IMG/VR virus record: IMGVR_UViG_3300029268_000125
Location: 1-25,168 of that record
Source: a virus
DNA length: 25,168 nt
Reading direction: 5' to 3' (one strand)
A model generated the notes under the pieces. It was not told the DNA's origin. It did no database searches and was given only the letters and a program-made list of their open reading frames with translations. Below, piece by piece: positions 12,443-19,175 of this stretch (its first letter is position 1; each line of letters starts with the position of its first letter). Position numbers and translations under genes: made by a program.

Positions 12443-12800
12443 CCGCCAAAAAGGAGCCCGAGGAGAACGCATGTTCCGCGACATGTTCCGCGAAGCCGGC
12501 TTTGAGGCCCGCCGTGGGCAGCAGTTTAGCGGCGGCACCGACAGCCCGGACGTGGTTGTTCCCGCCCTCCCCGACTTCCATTGGGAAATAAAGTTCTGCC
12601 AGGTGGTCAAAATCAAAGACTGGATGGCCCAAGCCGTCCGCGATGCCGGCGCCAAGCCCTTCCCGGTCGTCGGCCACAAGCGCAGCAACGAGGAACCCCT
12701 GGCCACGCTGCGCTTCAAAGACCTTCTTACGCTCATCGCGCATTCCGATTTCGTTGCTGCACAAGCACACAACACAACACAAACAAACATAAATAAGTAA
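12435..12800 (+). CDS. PD-(D/E)XK nuclease, Holliday-junction-resolvase-like
   Basis: The 121-residue protein shows an opening helix GARGERMFRDMFREAGFEAR with Glu11, then SPDVVVPALPDFHWEIKF with Asp39 and Glu51-x-Lys53. This is the D-(x)n-E-x-K signature of PD-(D/E)XK nucleases, close in layout to archaeal Hjc-like resolvases. It is probably a structure-specific endonuclease for branched phage DNA. The start at 12435 is chosen because it overlaps the helicase stop by 8 nt; the longer frame from 12336 runs inside the helicase gene. The AC-rich end of the gene (12770-12797) doubles as the leader of the SSB-like gene. Confidence 0.72.
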   Translation: MNSRQKGARGERMFRDMFREAGFEARRGQQFSGGTDSPDVVVPALPDFHWEIKFCQVVKIKDWMAQAVRDAGAKPFPVVGHKRSNEEPLATLRFKDLLTLIAHSDFVAAQAHNTTQTNINK

Positions 12801-12801
12801 C

Positions 12802-13290
12802 ATGGCTAAAATCCCAGAAACCAAAGCACCGGCCCTCGCTAACCTTGGCGAGCCGCCGTCCAAAGGAACCTACGTCGCGGTCTGCCTCGACGTGGTCGAT
12901 CAATACAACGTCGAGCGCCGCAAGTATGAGAGCGAAGAGACGGAAATCGTCAACCTCACCCGCTTCATCTTCGGTGTAAAAACCAAAGATGGTTCGCTGC
13001 GCAAGCTGGCCAGCAAGTCCATGAAGATCAGCAACCATGAGAACAGCGCCCTCCGCGCCTTCTTGGTTAGCTGGCAGGGCGAAGCCCCGAAGCCCGGCTT
13101 TGACACGGCAAGCCTCATCGGCAAGCCCGCGCAAGTCACGGTCGTTGAGAACACCAAGGGCGACCGCACCTATAGCGACATCGGCACTATCTCCGAGGTC
13201 ATGGAAGAGTTGCTGCCCAAGGTTCCCAAGGTCGAAGACTTCGGGGCCGCCGCCAGCAACGACAACACCGGAGCCGAAATTCCATTCTAA
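12802..13290 (+). CDS. SSB-like single-strand DNA-binding protein
   Basis: The 162-residue protein has a beta-rich body (GTYVAVCLDVVDQYNVERRK, RFIFGVKTKD, GKPAQVTVVENTKGDRTYSD) consistent with an OB-type fold. It ends in a flexible segment and DNTGAEIPF, the acidic Ile-Pro-Phe tip typical of bacterial SSB proteins that recruit partner enzymes. It resembles DUF669-like phage SSB proteins in length and position. It should coat ssDNA and act with the exonuclease at 13534. An AC-rich leader precedes the ATG and there is no Shine-Dalgarno sequence. Confidence 0.7.
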   Translation: MAKIPETKAPALANLGEPPSKGTYVAVCLDVVDQYNVERRKYESEETEIVNLTRFIFGVKTKDGSLRKLASKSMKISNHENSALRAFLVSWQGEAPKPGFDTASLIGKPAQVTVVENTKGDRTYSDIGTISEVMEELLPKVPKVEDFGAAASNDNTGAEIPF

Positions 13291-13292
13291 CC

Positions 13293-13481
13293 ATGAGCAT
13301 CATCGGCAAATCACAATTCGGCAAACAGGGATTCATCTGCCTCGCCGGCCCCTACGCCGCGCATGAGGCGCACTTGATCCCCACAGTTGTCGCGGACGCC
13401 GTTCGCGCCAACAAGGACGTGCAAGTCGAAGAAACCCGCAACGGCGCCTACATCTGGCACCGCAGCAAACTTGGTCGGTAG
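13293..13481 (+). CDS. Hypothetical small protein, 62 aa
   Basis: MSIIGKSQFGKQGFICLAGP starts a 62-residue protein, continuing with a helix (AHEAHLIPTVVADAVRANKD) and a strand-like end (VQVEETRNGAYIWHRSKLG). Family unknown. It begins 2 bp after the SSB-like stop and so belongs to the same operon. A strong hairpin follows its stop, which may separate it from the exonuclease gene. Confidence 0.55.
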   Translation: MSIIGKSQFGKQGFICLAGPYAAHEAHLIPTVVADAVRANKDVQVEETRNGAYIWHRSKLGR

Positions 13482-13492
13482 CGTGTGTAACC

Positions 13493-13516
13493 GGGGAGGG
13501 CCGTGTGGCCCTCCCC
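13493..13516 (+). promoter_or_regulatory. Perfect ten-bp hairpin between recombination genes
   Basis: GGGGAGGGCC-GTGT-GGCCCTCCCC forms ten G-C-rich pairs 10 bp after the 13293-13481 stop and 17 bp before the exonuclease start. No T-run follows, so it is not a typical terminator; it may control exonuclease translation or mRNA decay. Confidence 0.6.
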
Positions 13517-13533
13517 ACTACCCAATAAAAGTT

Positions 13534-14364
13534 ATGGCAATTCTCGTAGAAAACAAAAACATGGGCGGCGGCCACTGGTATCAACCAGACGGCACCCCGC
13601 TTCACCAGGTTCCCAAGGCTGACGGCAAGGGCATGCGTGACACCACGCTGGCCGACGCCAAGAAGCTGGGGCTCTTGCCCTCTGTCACCGGCATCACCGA
13701 CATCGTCGCCAAGCCGGCCCTAATGAACTGGAAGGCGACTCAAGTAGCCGCCGCCGCCTTTGAAAGCCCACCGACCGGCGAAGAGTCGGCAGAATACTTC
13801 ATCGAGCGGGTCATCAACGCCAGCCACCACCAAGTAGCCGGCGCCGCCGACTTAGGCAGCAAGGTGCATGACGCCCTGGAAAAGCTCCTCACCGATGGCC
13901 CCGACGCCATCGCCGAAGACATGTGGGCGTATGTCGCCCCGGTCGTCGCGTGGAAGAAGGAAGCCAAGATCACCTACGACCAGATTGAAAACGTCTTGGT
14001 CAACCTAGAGATCGGCTACGCCGGCCGCTGCGACGTGCTCGGTCACGATGCCGATGGCGCCCCGGTGATCATCGACTACAAGACGCGCAAGACTAAGCCC
14101 AAGCAGACCTGCAAGCCCTACGACACGCAAGGTATGCAGTTGGCCGCCTATGCCGTGGCGCATTACGGCTTGGACCGTCTGCCCGAAGTGAAGGCGTGGA
14201 ACGTCTACATCAGCACGACCGAAGTCGGTCGCGTCGAAGGCTACCAGCATGAATCGCTGCTCCCGCATTGGGAGGCGTTCAAGGCTGCCGCCATCTTGTG
14301 GAGCCACATCAAGGGCTATGACCCGAGGCGCCCAGCGTTCACTACGCTGAAGGAGGCGGCATGA
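13534..14364 (+). CDS. RecB/Cas4-family phage exonuclease
   Basis: The 276-residue protein carries the RecB/Cas4 nuclease set: an N-terminal SVTGITDIVAKPALMNWKAT (the family's PSVT-type start), GSKVHDALE with His112, GYAGRCDV with Asp167, VIIDYKTRK with Asp181 and Lys183, and the QGMQLAAYA helix with the Q-x3-Y pattern. This is the PDDEXK_1 exonuclease type used in phage recombination. With the SSB-like protein it forms a recombination pair; no Redbeta/RecT annealase is visible in the window. The start at 13534 excludes a 49-residue upstream extension that crosses the hairpin. There is no clear Shine-Dalgarno sequence. Confidence 0.82.
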   Translation: MAILVENKNMGGGHWYQPDGTPLHQVPKADGKGMRDTTLADAKKLGLLPSVTGITDIVAKPALMNWKATQVAAAAFESPPTGEESAEYFIERVINASHHQVAGAADLGSKVHDALEKLLTDGPDAIAEDMWAYVAPVVAWKKEAKITYDQIENVLVNLEIGYAGRCDVLGHDADGAPVIIDYKTRKTKPKQTCKPYDTQGMQLAAYAVAHYGLDRLPEVKAWNVYISTTEVGRVEGYQHESLLPHWEAFKAAAILWSHIKGYDPRRPAFTTLKEAA

Positions 14365-14549
14365 ACGACAAAGACCCCATTGTCTCGGCCCTCATGTTCA
14401 GCAGCCAAATGACCCTCGACCTCGTCTGGGCAATGGGCTGGTGGACGGCGCTTGATGAAGGCGCGATCAAGGTATTCCGCCGCGAGCTGGAAGAACGCCG
14501 CAGGGTCAACCCAACGCTGGACGCCTGTGCCAAGGAGGCCGGCATCTAA
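14361..14549 (+). CDS. Hypothetical small protein, 62 aa
   Basis: MNDKDPIVSALMFSSQMTLD begins a 62-residue mostly helical protein with a Trp-rich middle (LVWAMGWWTALDEG) and a charged helix (VFRRELEERRRVNPTLDACA). It overlaps the exonuclease stop by 4 nt. The Trp cluster may be a protein-contact surface or a short membrane-associated helix. Family unknown. Confidence 0.5.
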   Translation: MNDKDPIVSALMFSSQMTLDLVWAMGWWTALDEGAIKVFRRELEERRRVNPTLDACAKEAGI

Positions 14550-14550
14550 T

Positions 14551-14799
14551 ATGCCCCCACGCAGAACCATAGCAATCGTCCGCAAGAAGCTCGGCCGCGA
14601 AAAGGCGGACGGGATGACCATGGGCGACGGCAAGGTCTACATCGACCCACGCCAATCCGGCGCGGACGAGCTGGACACGGTTCTGCATGAACTCATGCAC
14701 CATGTCTGCCCTGACATGAGCGAAGAAGCTGTCGCCGAGAAGTCCGCCACGATGGCGAGGTCAATGTGGAAAGATAAGTGGAGGCGCGTTCACGAATGA
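14551..14799 (+). CDS. Mini metalloprotease-like protein with HExxH
   Basis: The 82-residue protein contains VLHELMHHVCP with the zinc-protease signature His46-Glu47-Leu-Met-His50, preceded by a strand (KVYIDPRQS) and followed by a charged helix (MSEEAVAEKSATMARSMWKD). This layout recalls a stripped-down SprT/ImmA-like zincin core. A third metal ligand could be Glu58 or Glu59 (SEEA) or Glu63, but is not certain. It could cleave a host or phage regulator or be an inactive binding protein. GGAGG lies 12 nt before the ATG. Confidence 0.62.
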   Translation: MPPRRTIAIVRKKLGREKADGMTMGDGKVYIDPRQSGADELDTVLHELMHHVCPDMSEEAVAEKSATMARSMWKDKWRRVHE

Positions 14800-14921
14800 C
14801 CGCCGCCGGCTTCATCCTCATTGGCCTCGCCGCAGGCATGCTTATCGGTGCCCTCGCCGCCTACGGATTCATGTTCGTATGGGCGATCAAATACGGAAAA
14901 GAAACAGAAAACGAAGAATAA
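14796..14921 (+). CDS. 41-residue membrane protein
   Basis: The frame encodes MTAAGFILIGLAAGMLIGAL, a glycine-rich hydrophobic helix continuing to about residue 31, followed by a charged tail KYGKETENEE. One transmembrane segment is clear. Its ATG overlaps the upstream stop (ATGA). It may be a holin-like or host-interaction peptide, but it lies far from any lysis gene. Confidence 0.55.
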   Translation: MTAAGFILIGLAAGMLIGALAAYGFMFVWAIKYGKETENEE

Positions 14922-14928
14922 CAACCAA

Positions 14929-15078
14929 ATGAAACAAGGACTATACGCCAACATTAACGCCAAGCAAAAACGCATCGCCGCAGGCAGTGGCGAGAAGATG
15001 CGCAAACCCGGATCAGCCGGCGCTCCGACTGCCAAGGCGTTCAAGCAATCCGCGAGGACCGCTAAGACGCGCCGATAA
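14929..15078 (+). CDS. Small basic phage protein, 49 aa
   Basis: MKQGLYANINAKQKRIAAGS starts a 49-residue, Lys/Arg/Ser/Gly-rich, disordered-looking protein (EKMRKPGSAGAPTAKAFKQS). Its GLYANINAKxKRI opening is shared with small basic proteins that I recall from many tailed phages, often near packaging genes. It probably binds nucleic acid or a structural protein. The start at 14929 discards a shadow extension. Confidence 0.55.
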   Translation: MKQGLYANINAKQKRIAAGSGEKMRKPGSAGAPTAKAFKQSARTAKTRR

Positions 15079-15079
15079 G

Positions 15080-15337
15080 ATGGCCGGAAAAGGCGACACG
15101 CCGCGTGCGGTGAATGGCACCCTTTTTCGCCGCAACTGGGACGGAATTTTTATGATGAAACCCAAACAGTATCCCGACTGGATATGCAATCAGTGCGGCC
15201 GTCTGCACGGCAAGCGCCCCGAGGGCAGGTCCGTGGCCACCTACCATATCGGGCGGTGCGGCGTCTGCGGCACTGGGGGCATCGAGGTTACTGAGCCGCG
15301 AGACTTTGGGCACCTGCGGGAAGGATGGGACCAATGA
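15080..15337 (+). CDS. Small zinc-ribbon phage protein, 85 aa
   Basis: The 85-residue protein starts MAGKGDTPRAVNGTLFRRNW, a phrase common in small phage proteins (MAGKGDxPRxVN...F). It then shows two cysteine pairs, CNQCG and CGVCG, separated by about 30 residues, as in a zinc ribbon. It probably binds DNA or RNA. It begins 1 bp after the upstream stop, and its own stop overlaps the next start. Confidence 0.6.
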   Translation: MAGKGDTPRAVNGTLFRRNWDGIFMMKPKQYPDWICNQCGRLHGKRPEGRSVATYHIGRCGVCGTGGIEVTEPRDFGHLREGWDQ

Positions 15338-15489
15338 CCTTCACGCCCCTCCTCATCACGACCGTCTGTTACCTGGTGACGGCCGCCGGCTTCTACCGCG
15401 AGGGCAACGTCGGTCTTTCCGTCGCCTTCCTTGGCTACAGCTTCGCCAATTTCGGCTTCCTCTATATTTGCGTCGCCGGTCAACCCTGA
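15334..15489 (+). CDS. 51-residue membrane protein
   Basis: MTFTPLLITTVCYLVTAAGF is followed by YREGNVGLSV and AFLGYSFANFGFLYICVAGQ. Two hydrophobic segments joined by a short polar loop suggest a small two-span protein. Its ATG overlaps the zinc-ribbon stop (CAATGA). Function unknown; small two-span phage proteins can act as holins or exclusion factors. Confidence 0.5.
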   Translation: MTFTPLLITTVCYLVTAAGFYREGNVGLSVAFLGYSFANFGFLYICVAGQP

Positions 15490-15493
15490 CTTT

Positions 15494-15649
15494 ATGGAAA
15501 AATATAAAACGATGACACCCGAGATTGAGGCCATCGACAACGAGATTGCCCGACTCAAAGCCCTGCGCTCCACAATGATTGCCAAGGCTGCCAAGAAAAA
15601 GGCCGACGCCCTGTGCGCCGAGATGGCCGCTAAAAAGGCCCGCCGATGA
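15494..15649 (+). CDS. Small coiled-coil protein, 51 aa
   Basis: MEKYKTMTPEIEAIDNEIAR continues as a single long charged helix with regular hydrophobic spacing (LKALRSTMIAKAAKKKADAL), typical of a short coiled coil, ending in a basic tail. A dimer or oligomer is likely. The start at 15494 is preferred over 15431, because the extra residues lie in the frame of the membrane protein's antiphase sequence. Stop overlaps the next start. Confidence 0.5.
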   Translation: MEKYKTMTPEIEAIDNEIARLKALRSTMIAKAAKKKADALCAEMAAKKARR

Positions 15650-15930
15650 ACACCGCAACCGAGACGTTACGAATCGCCGCAGAGGCGGTCTGCGGAGATC
15701 GCAACCAAAGCTACGGCTGCCCGACTGATGGCTTCCGAACCCAAGCCGAGATGTTCAGCAGCTACCTCTCCCGGACCAACGGCGCCAACGTCTTGGTCAC
15801 ACCAAGCGACATCGCCGCGCTGATGATCTTGGTCAAAATCGCGCGCCAAGCGCACCGCCCCAAGGCGGACAACTGGATCGACGCGGCCGGCTACGCAGCG
15901 TGTGGCGCCCAGTGCGACGCGGCAAAATGA
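15646..15930 (+). CDS. DUF6378-like phage protein
   Basis: The 94-residue protein reads RNQSYGCPTDGFRTQAEMFS, then SDIAALMILVKIARQAHRP and NWIDAAGYAACGAQ. This matches the pattern of a widespread phage family (RxxxYGxPxDNF ... DxAxMMxLxKxAR ... DSWxDxAGYAA) that I know as DUF6378, related to small MazG-like folds. A nucleotide or nucleic-acid substrate is possible but not proven. It overlaps both neighbours by 4 nt. Length is normal for the family. Confidence 0.75.
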   Translation: MNTATETLRIAAEAVCGDRNQSYGCPTDGFRTQAEMFSSYLSRTNGANVLVTPSDIAALMILVKIARQAHRPKADNWIDAAGYAACGAQCDAAK

Positions 15931-16046
15931 AATTCAAAGCGACAGTCAAAGGTATTGCGGCGCTAGGAGGCATTCGCCCCGGTAGTCACATAACCGCCTG
16001 CCCCGTAACCGCAACAAAAGCGGGGCCTGTCGCCCTCTCTCTATGA
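15927..16046 (+). CDS. 39-residue hypothetical peptide
   Basis: MKFKATVKGIAALGGIRPGS starts a 39-codon frame that overlaps the DUF6378 stop and the next ATG by 4 nt each, which is the main reason to accept it. It looks like one beta-rich strand-turn segment (VKGIAALGGI, ITACPVTATKAGPVALSL). Function unknown; it might exist only to pass ribosomes along the operon. Confidence 0.4.
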   Translation: MKFKATVKGIAALGGIRPGSHITACPVTATKAGPVALSL

Positions 16047-16246
16047 CCATCTGGCCCACCAAAGACCGCGTCTACGTTGACGGCATCGACTGCCCCTGCC
16101 GCATCCAATACGGCGTCAACAACGGCGGGATGGAGAACGATTACATCACCGTCGCCCGCGAGGACAACGGCCGCTGGCTCACCGCCCGCATCGACCAGAT
16201 CAGGTCGGCGCCGAATCCGACGTTGGATATTGAGGAACAACAATGA
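16043..16246 (+). CDS. Hypothetical small protein, 67 aa
   Basis: MTIWPTKDRVYVDGIDCPCR, then IQYGVNNGGMENDYITVARE, predicts a small beta barrel-like protein with a short acidic tail. The CPC pair could bind a metal but has no partner pair. It overlaps the next start by 4 nt. No family recognised. Confidence 0.5.
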   Translation: MTIWPTKDRVYVDGIDCPCRIQYGVNNGGMENDYITVAREDNGRWLTARIDQIRSAPNPTLDIEEQQ

Positions 16247-16713
16247 AATCCGACCAGCAATTTCTCGGCGACTTGAGCGCCAGTCGGCGGGCGGTCAACG
16301 ACTTCGCCGACAAGCTGCGTCAGACCGGCATGCAAGTCTGGCTACCGCCGCAACGCACCCGCCCCGATGCTTCCGCGCGCGAGCAATACGCCGACAACGG
16401 CGACCTCATGGTGCAGGGCCGCGTCGAGCACAAGGTCCGCACCAACCTGCATTTCACCAACCGCGAAGACTACCCCTATCCCACGGTCATCGTGGACGAG
16501 GCTTACAAGGTCGATGCCAAGGCCGACACGCCGGTCTTGGCTTACGTCATCGAGAACGCCAACCGCACCGTGGCCGCCGTCGTCTATGGATGGACCCGCA
16601 AGCACTGGCAGGTCGAGGAGGTCTACGACCCGAGGCAAGGCCGCCGCTGCCGCAACTACACGGTGCCCAAGCAGCATGTGCGGTTCTGTGAGCCGCAGGA
16701 GGCATTCGCATGA
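16243..16713 (+). CDS. PD-(D/E)XK-like phage nuclease, 156 aa
   Basis: The 156-residue protein has an opening helix (RRAVNDFADKLRQTGMQVWL), a DNGDLMVQGRVEHKV segment with Asp54 and Glu62-x-Lys64, then FTNREDYPYPTVIVDE and a strand-rich C-terminus (VLAYVIENANRTVAAVVYGW). GD-(x)n-E-x-K followed by (D)-x-P-x-P-x-V is a pattern I associate with nuclease-fold phage proteins encoded near packaging genes. It may process DNA at packaging. It overlaps both neighbours by 4 nt. Activity is inferred. Confidence 0.55.
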   Translation: MKSDQQFLGDLSASRRAVNDFADKLRQTGMQVWLPPQRTRPDASAREQYADNGDLMVQGRVEHKVRTNLHFTNREDYPYPTVIVDEAYKVDAKADTPVLAYVIENANRTVAAVVYGWTRKHWQVEEVYDPRQGRRCRNYTVPKQHVRFCEPQEAFA

Positions 16714-16835
16714 CTTTGCGCAAAGGAGAACAGGGGCCGCGATTACTGATCTGGGAAGGTCGGTGCGCCTCGCGCTGCGCCTGCCAATGCGCGGTGGCGG
16801 CACTGTGGAGTGCTGTCACCACTTTTTTAAGATGA
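16710..16835 (+). CDS. 41-residue cysteine-rich peptide before terminase
   Basis: The frame MTLRKGEQGPRLLIWEGRCA continues SRCACQCAVAALWSAVTTFL and R. It holds four Cys within seven codons of each other (C19, C23, C25, C27) and a hydrophobic C-terminal half. It overlaps the upstream stop by 4 nt, and its own stop overlaps the terminase ATG (ATGA), so it may couple translation into terminase. The Cys cluster could bind a metal; alternatively this is only a translated leader. Low certainty. Confidence 0.4.
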   Translation: MTLRKGEQGPRLLIWEGRCASRCACQCAVAALWSAVTTFLR

Positions 16836-18481
16836 GCACCAAACCCAAGTCCGCCGCCAGCCGCTTCACGCCGACCGCTCATCCGGTGATGCAGCTCCCG
16901 CCCAAGGAGACACTGCTCGCCATGGGACCGGAGAAGGGCTGGGAGCTAATGATGAAGCGGGAGGAGCTAATCCTCAAAGAGAAGGTAGACCCCTTCCGCT
17001 ACGGCTATATCCCGCCGATATGGAAAGGCGCGTCTAGGTATCTTGAACAGCACCGCGAGCTGCTTGTCATGGGCGGCAACCGCTCCGGCAAGACGGAGTG
17101 GGCGGCGAGAGAAGTTGTCCGCCGGCTGTGGGAGAAGAAGCAATCCGTGGCGTGGTGCTTCCAAACCACGGCGCCGAACAGTATCGAAATGCAGCAGCCG
17201 CGAGTGTTCAAGTATCTCCCGAGCGAATGGCGAACGGCGCGGAAAGGAACCGTGACAAACATAACCTTTTCAGTGAAGGGGGGTTTTACAGAATCCAAGT
17301 TCGTCGCCCCCAACGGCAGCCAGTGCGTCTTTCGCAATTACTCGCAAGACATTTCCACCATCGAAGGCGGGGAGATTGACATAGCCTGGTGCGATGAGCT
17401 GGTGCCCATCGACTTTCTGGAAACCCTGCGCTTCCGTCTGCTCGACCGCAACGGTGTCCTCATCGTCACCTTCACGCCGATTGAAGGCTACAGTCCGGTG
17501 GTAAAAGATTACCTTACCGGTGCGCGGACGGTCACGGCCGTCGATGCTGAGTTGCTGCCCAAGTTTAAGGATGACAAGGGCGAGAAAATACTCACCGGAT
17601 ACGAGCAAGTTCCACTAATCCAACTCGGCCGCAAGGACCGCCCGATCATTTACTTCCACACCAAGGACAACCCCTGGGCCGGCTGGGAGCGCATGCAGAC
17701 CGAGTTGCGCAACGAGACCAAGGAGAAGATCCTCTGCCGCGCCTACGGCGTCCCGACCCGCTCGATCAACAACCGCTTTCCCCTCTTCAACGACCGCGTT
17801 CACGTCATCAAGCACGATTGGATTCCGACCACCGGCACCCGCTACCAATTCATTGATCCCTGCTCCGGCCGCAACTGGGCCATGATCTGGGCCATCTTTG
17901 ACTCAGCCAACCGTTGCTTCATCTACCGCGAATGGCCCTGCCCCGACGAGTATGTTGAAGGTGTCGGCTACCCTGGCATGTGGGCCGAACCGGACGGCAA
18001 GAAGGCCGATGGCCGCCAGGGCCCCGCGCAGAAGGACTTCGGCTTCGGCCTCTCCCGCTATGTTGAAGAGATCCGCAACGTGGAGAACGGCGAGAAAATC
18101 TTTGAGCGATGGATGGACAGCCGCTACGGCAACGCGCAGACCTTGGCCAAGGAACGGCCGACCACGTTGATCGAGGAGATGAGCGAGCTAGGCATGGACT
18201 TCACGGCAACCCCCGGCGACACGATTGATGAAGGCGTCAGCATGATTAACTCCTGGCTGCACTACGACCGCGACAAGCCGATCAGCGCGCTCAACCAGCC
18301 CAAGCTCTACATCAGCGAGAAGTGCAAGAACGTTATCTACTGCATGAAAGAATGGACCGGCAGTGACGGGGCCAAGGGAAGCTCCAAGGACTTCCCGGAT
18401 TTGGTCAGATACTTGTGCCTCTCCGGCGTCAACAACGTCGAGGGCGACATCCTCATGGCGCGCGGCGGCGGGAGCTATTGA
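16832..18481 (+). CDS. terL: Terminase large subunit
   Basis: The 549-residue protein is the packaging motor ATPase and nuclease. Walker A GGNRSGKT is at 81-88 after the typical RELLVMGGNRSGKTEW lead-in, Walker B IDIAWCDE at 182-189, and a coupling-like segment VTFTPIEG follows. The C-terminal RNase-H-like nuclease domain starts about 330 (YQFIDPCSGRNWAMIWAIFD, with the first Asp). It should cut concatemers and drive DNA into the prohead through the portal. The start at 16832 overlaps the stop of the Cys-rich peptide; the longer frame from 16367 crosses the nuclease-like gene. No separate small terminase with a clear signature lies directly upstream. Confidence 0.92.
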   Translation: MSTKPKSAASRFTPTAHPVMQLPPKETLLAMGPEKGWELMMKREELILKEKVDPFRYGYIPPIWKGASRYLEQHRELLVMGGNRSGKTEWAAREVVRRLWEKKQSVAWCFQTTAPNSIEMQQPRVFKYLPSEWRTARKGTVTNITFSVKGGFTESKFVAPNGSQCVFRNYSQDISTIEGGEIDIAWCDELVPIDFLETLRFRLLDRNGVLIVTFTPIEGYSPVVKDYLTGARTVTAVDAELLPKFKDDKGEKILTGYEQVPLIQLGRKDRPIIYFHTKDNPWAGWERMQTELRNETKEKILCRAYGVPTRSINNRFPLFNDRVHVIKHDWIPTTGTRYQFIDPCSGRNWAMIWAIFDSANRCFIYREWPCPDEYVEGVGYPGMWAEPDGKKADGRQGPAQKDFGFGLSRYVEEIRNVENGEKIFERWMDSRYGNAQTLAKERPTTLIEEMSELGMDFTATPGDTIDEGVSMINSWLHYDRDKPISALNQPKLYISEKCKNVIYCMKEWTGSDGAKGSSKDFPDLVRYLCLSGVNNVEGDILMARGGGSY

Positions 18482-18484
18482 TTT

Positions 18485-18739
18485 ATGAAAACAAACAAAG
18501 CAGCCATGGCATGCAATAAACCCAAGCGCACGCCGAGTCACCCAACCAAGAGCCACGTTGTCAAAGCATGCGGCGACGACCTTCCGGTCGGCGGCAAGCT
18601 GATCCGCTTCGGCCAGCAAGGCGTCAAGGGCTCACCGGCCGGCAGCGCCCGCAACAAGTCCTTCAAAGCCCGCCATGCCAAGAACATCGCCAAGGGCAAA
18701 AGCAGCGCGGCCTATTGGGCGGCGACCACAAAGTGGTGA
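18485..18739 (+). CDS. T7-like small basic virion-region protein (DUF6321-like)
   Basis: The 84-residue protein reads KPKRTPSHPTKSHVVKACG, then GKLIRFGQQGVKGSP and ARNKSFKARHAKNIAKGKSS, AAYWAATTKW. I know this SHVVK...IRFGxQG...SFKARHxKNIxKGKxSAAYWA pattern from marine T7-like podoviruses, where it sits near terminase or portal genes. It is very basic and probably binds nucleic acid; role unproven. It begins 3 bp after the terminase stop. Confidence 0.72.
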   Translation: MKTNKAAMACNKPKRTPSHPTKSHVVKACGDDLPVGGKLIRFGQQGVKGSPAGSARNKSFKARHAKNIAKGKSSAAYWAATTKW

Positions 18740-18939
18740 GCGACAAAGATTATTGCTGGTCCGAGCTAACGCGCAAAAACCCGCGCCTCTTGGACGATCC
18801 GCATTTCACGCCCTCCGGCATGCGCAAGTTCTTTGACCGCGTCTACGAAGCCGGCTGGAACGCTGGCTACAAGTCATCGCAAGCCGCACCCCAAGCCGGC
18901 GCCGACATCTTCACCACGTTCTTCGGGGCAACACGATGA
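18736..18939 (+). CDS. Hypothetical small protein, 67 aa
   Basis: A GTG start overlaps the upstream stop (GTGGTGA region, GTG at 18736). The 67-residue product, SDKDYCWSELTRKNPRLLDD then FTPSGMRKFFDRVYEAGWNA, is helical with the GMRKFFDxVYxxGWNAGY pattern recalled from small phage proteins. Function unknown. Stop overlaps the next start by 4 nt. Confidence 0.55.
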   Translation: MSDKDYCWSELTRKNPRLLDDPHFTPSGMRKFFDRVYEAGWNAGYKSSQAAPQAGADIFTTFFGATR

Positions 18940-19136
18940 CCACCATCTCCCGCAACCAACCGCCGCCACCGGACGACCGGAAGGTCACGGCCAGGGGCGC
19001 CCCATTGTGCCAGGTATGCGAAAAGCCGCTTACGGTGAAATGGCTCGAAGATCCGCAGCTCGGCCCCTGCTGCATGGACTGCGCGCCGCACGTTATCGCG
19101 GCTGACAAGCTGCTCTACTTCACCAGATTCACATAA
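18936..19136 (+). CDS. Small zinc-finger-like protein, 66 aa
   Basis: The 66-residue protein carries CQVCEKPL and, about 20 residues on, CCMDCAP, so two Cys pairs suitable for a zinc ribbon, followed by a hydrophobic helix (VIAADKLLYFTRF). It overlaps the preceding gene by 4 nt. Function unknown. Confidence 0.55.
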   Translation: MTTISRNQPPPPDDRKVTARGAPLCQVCEKPLTVKWLEDPQLGPCCMDCAPHVIAADKLLYFTRFT

Positions 19137-19175
19137 GAACACCCCCCTAAAACCCACGGATAGAAAACGCATTAC

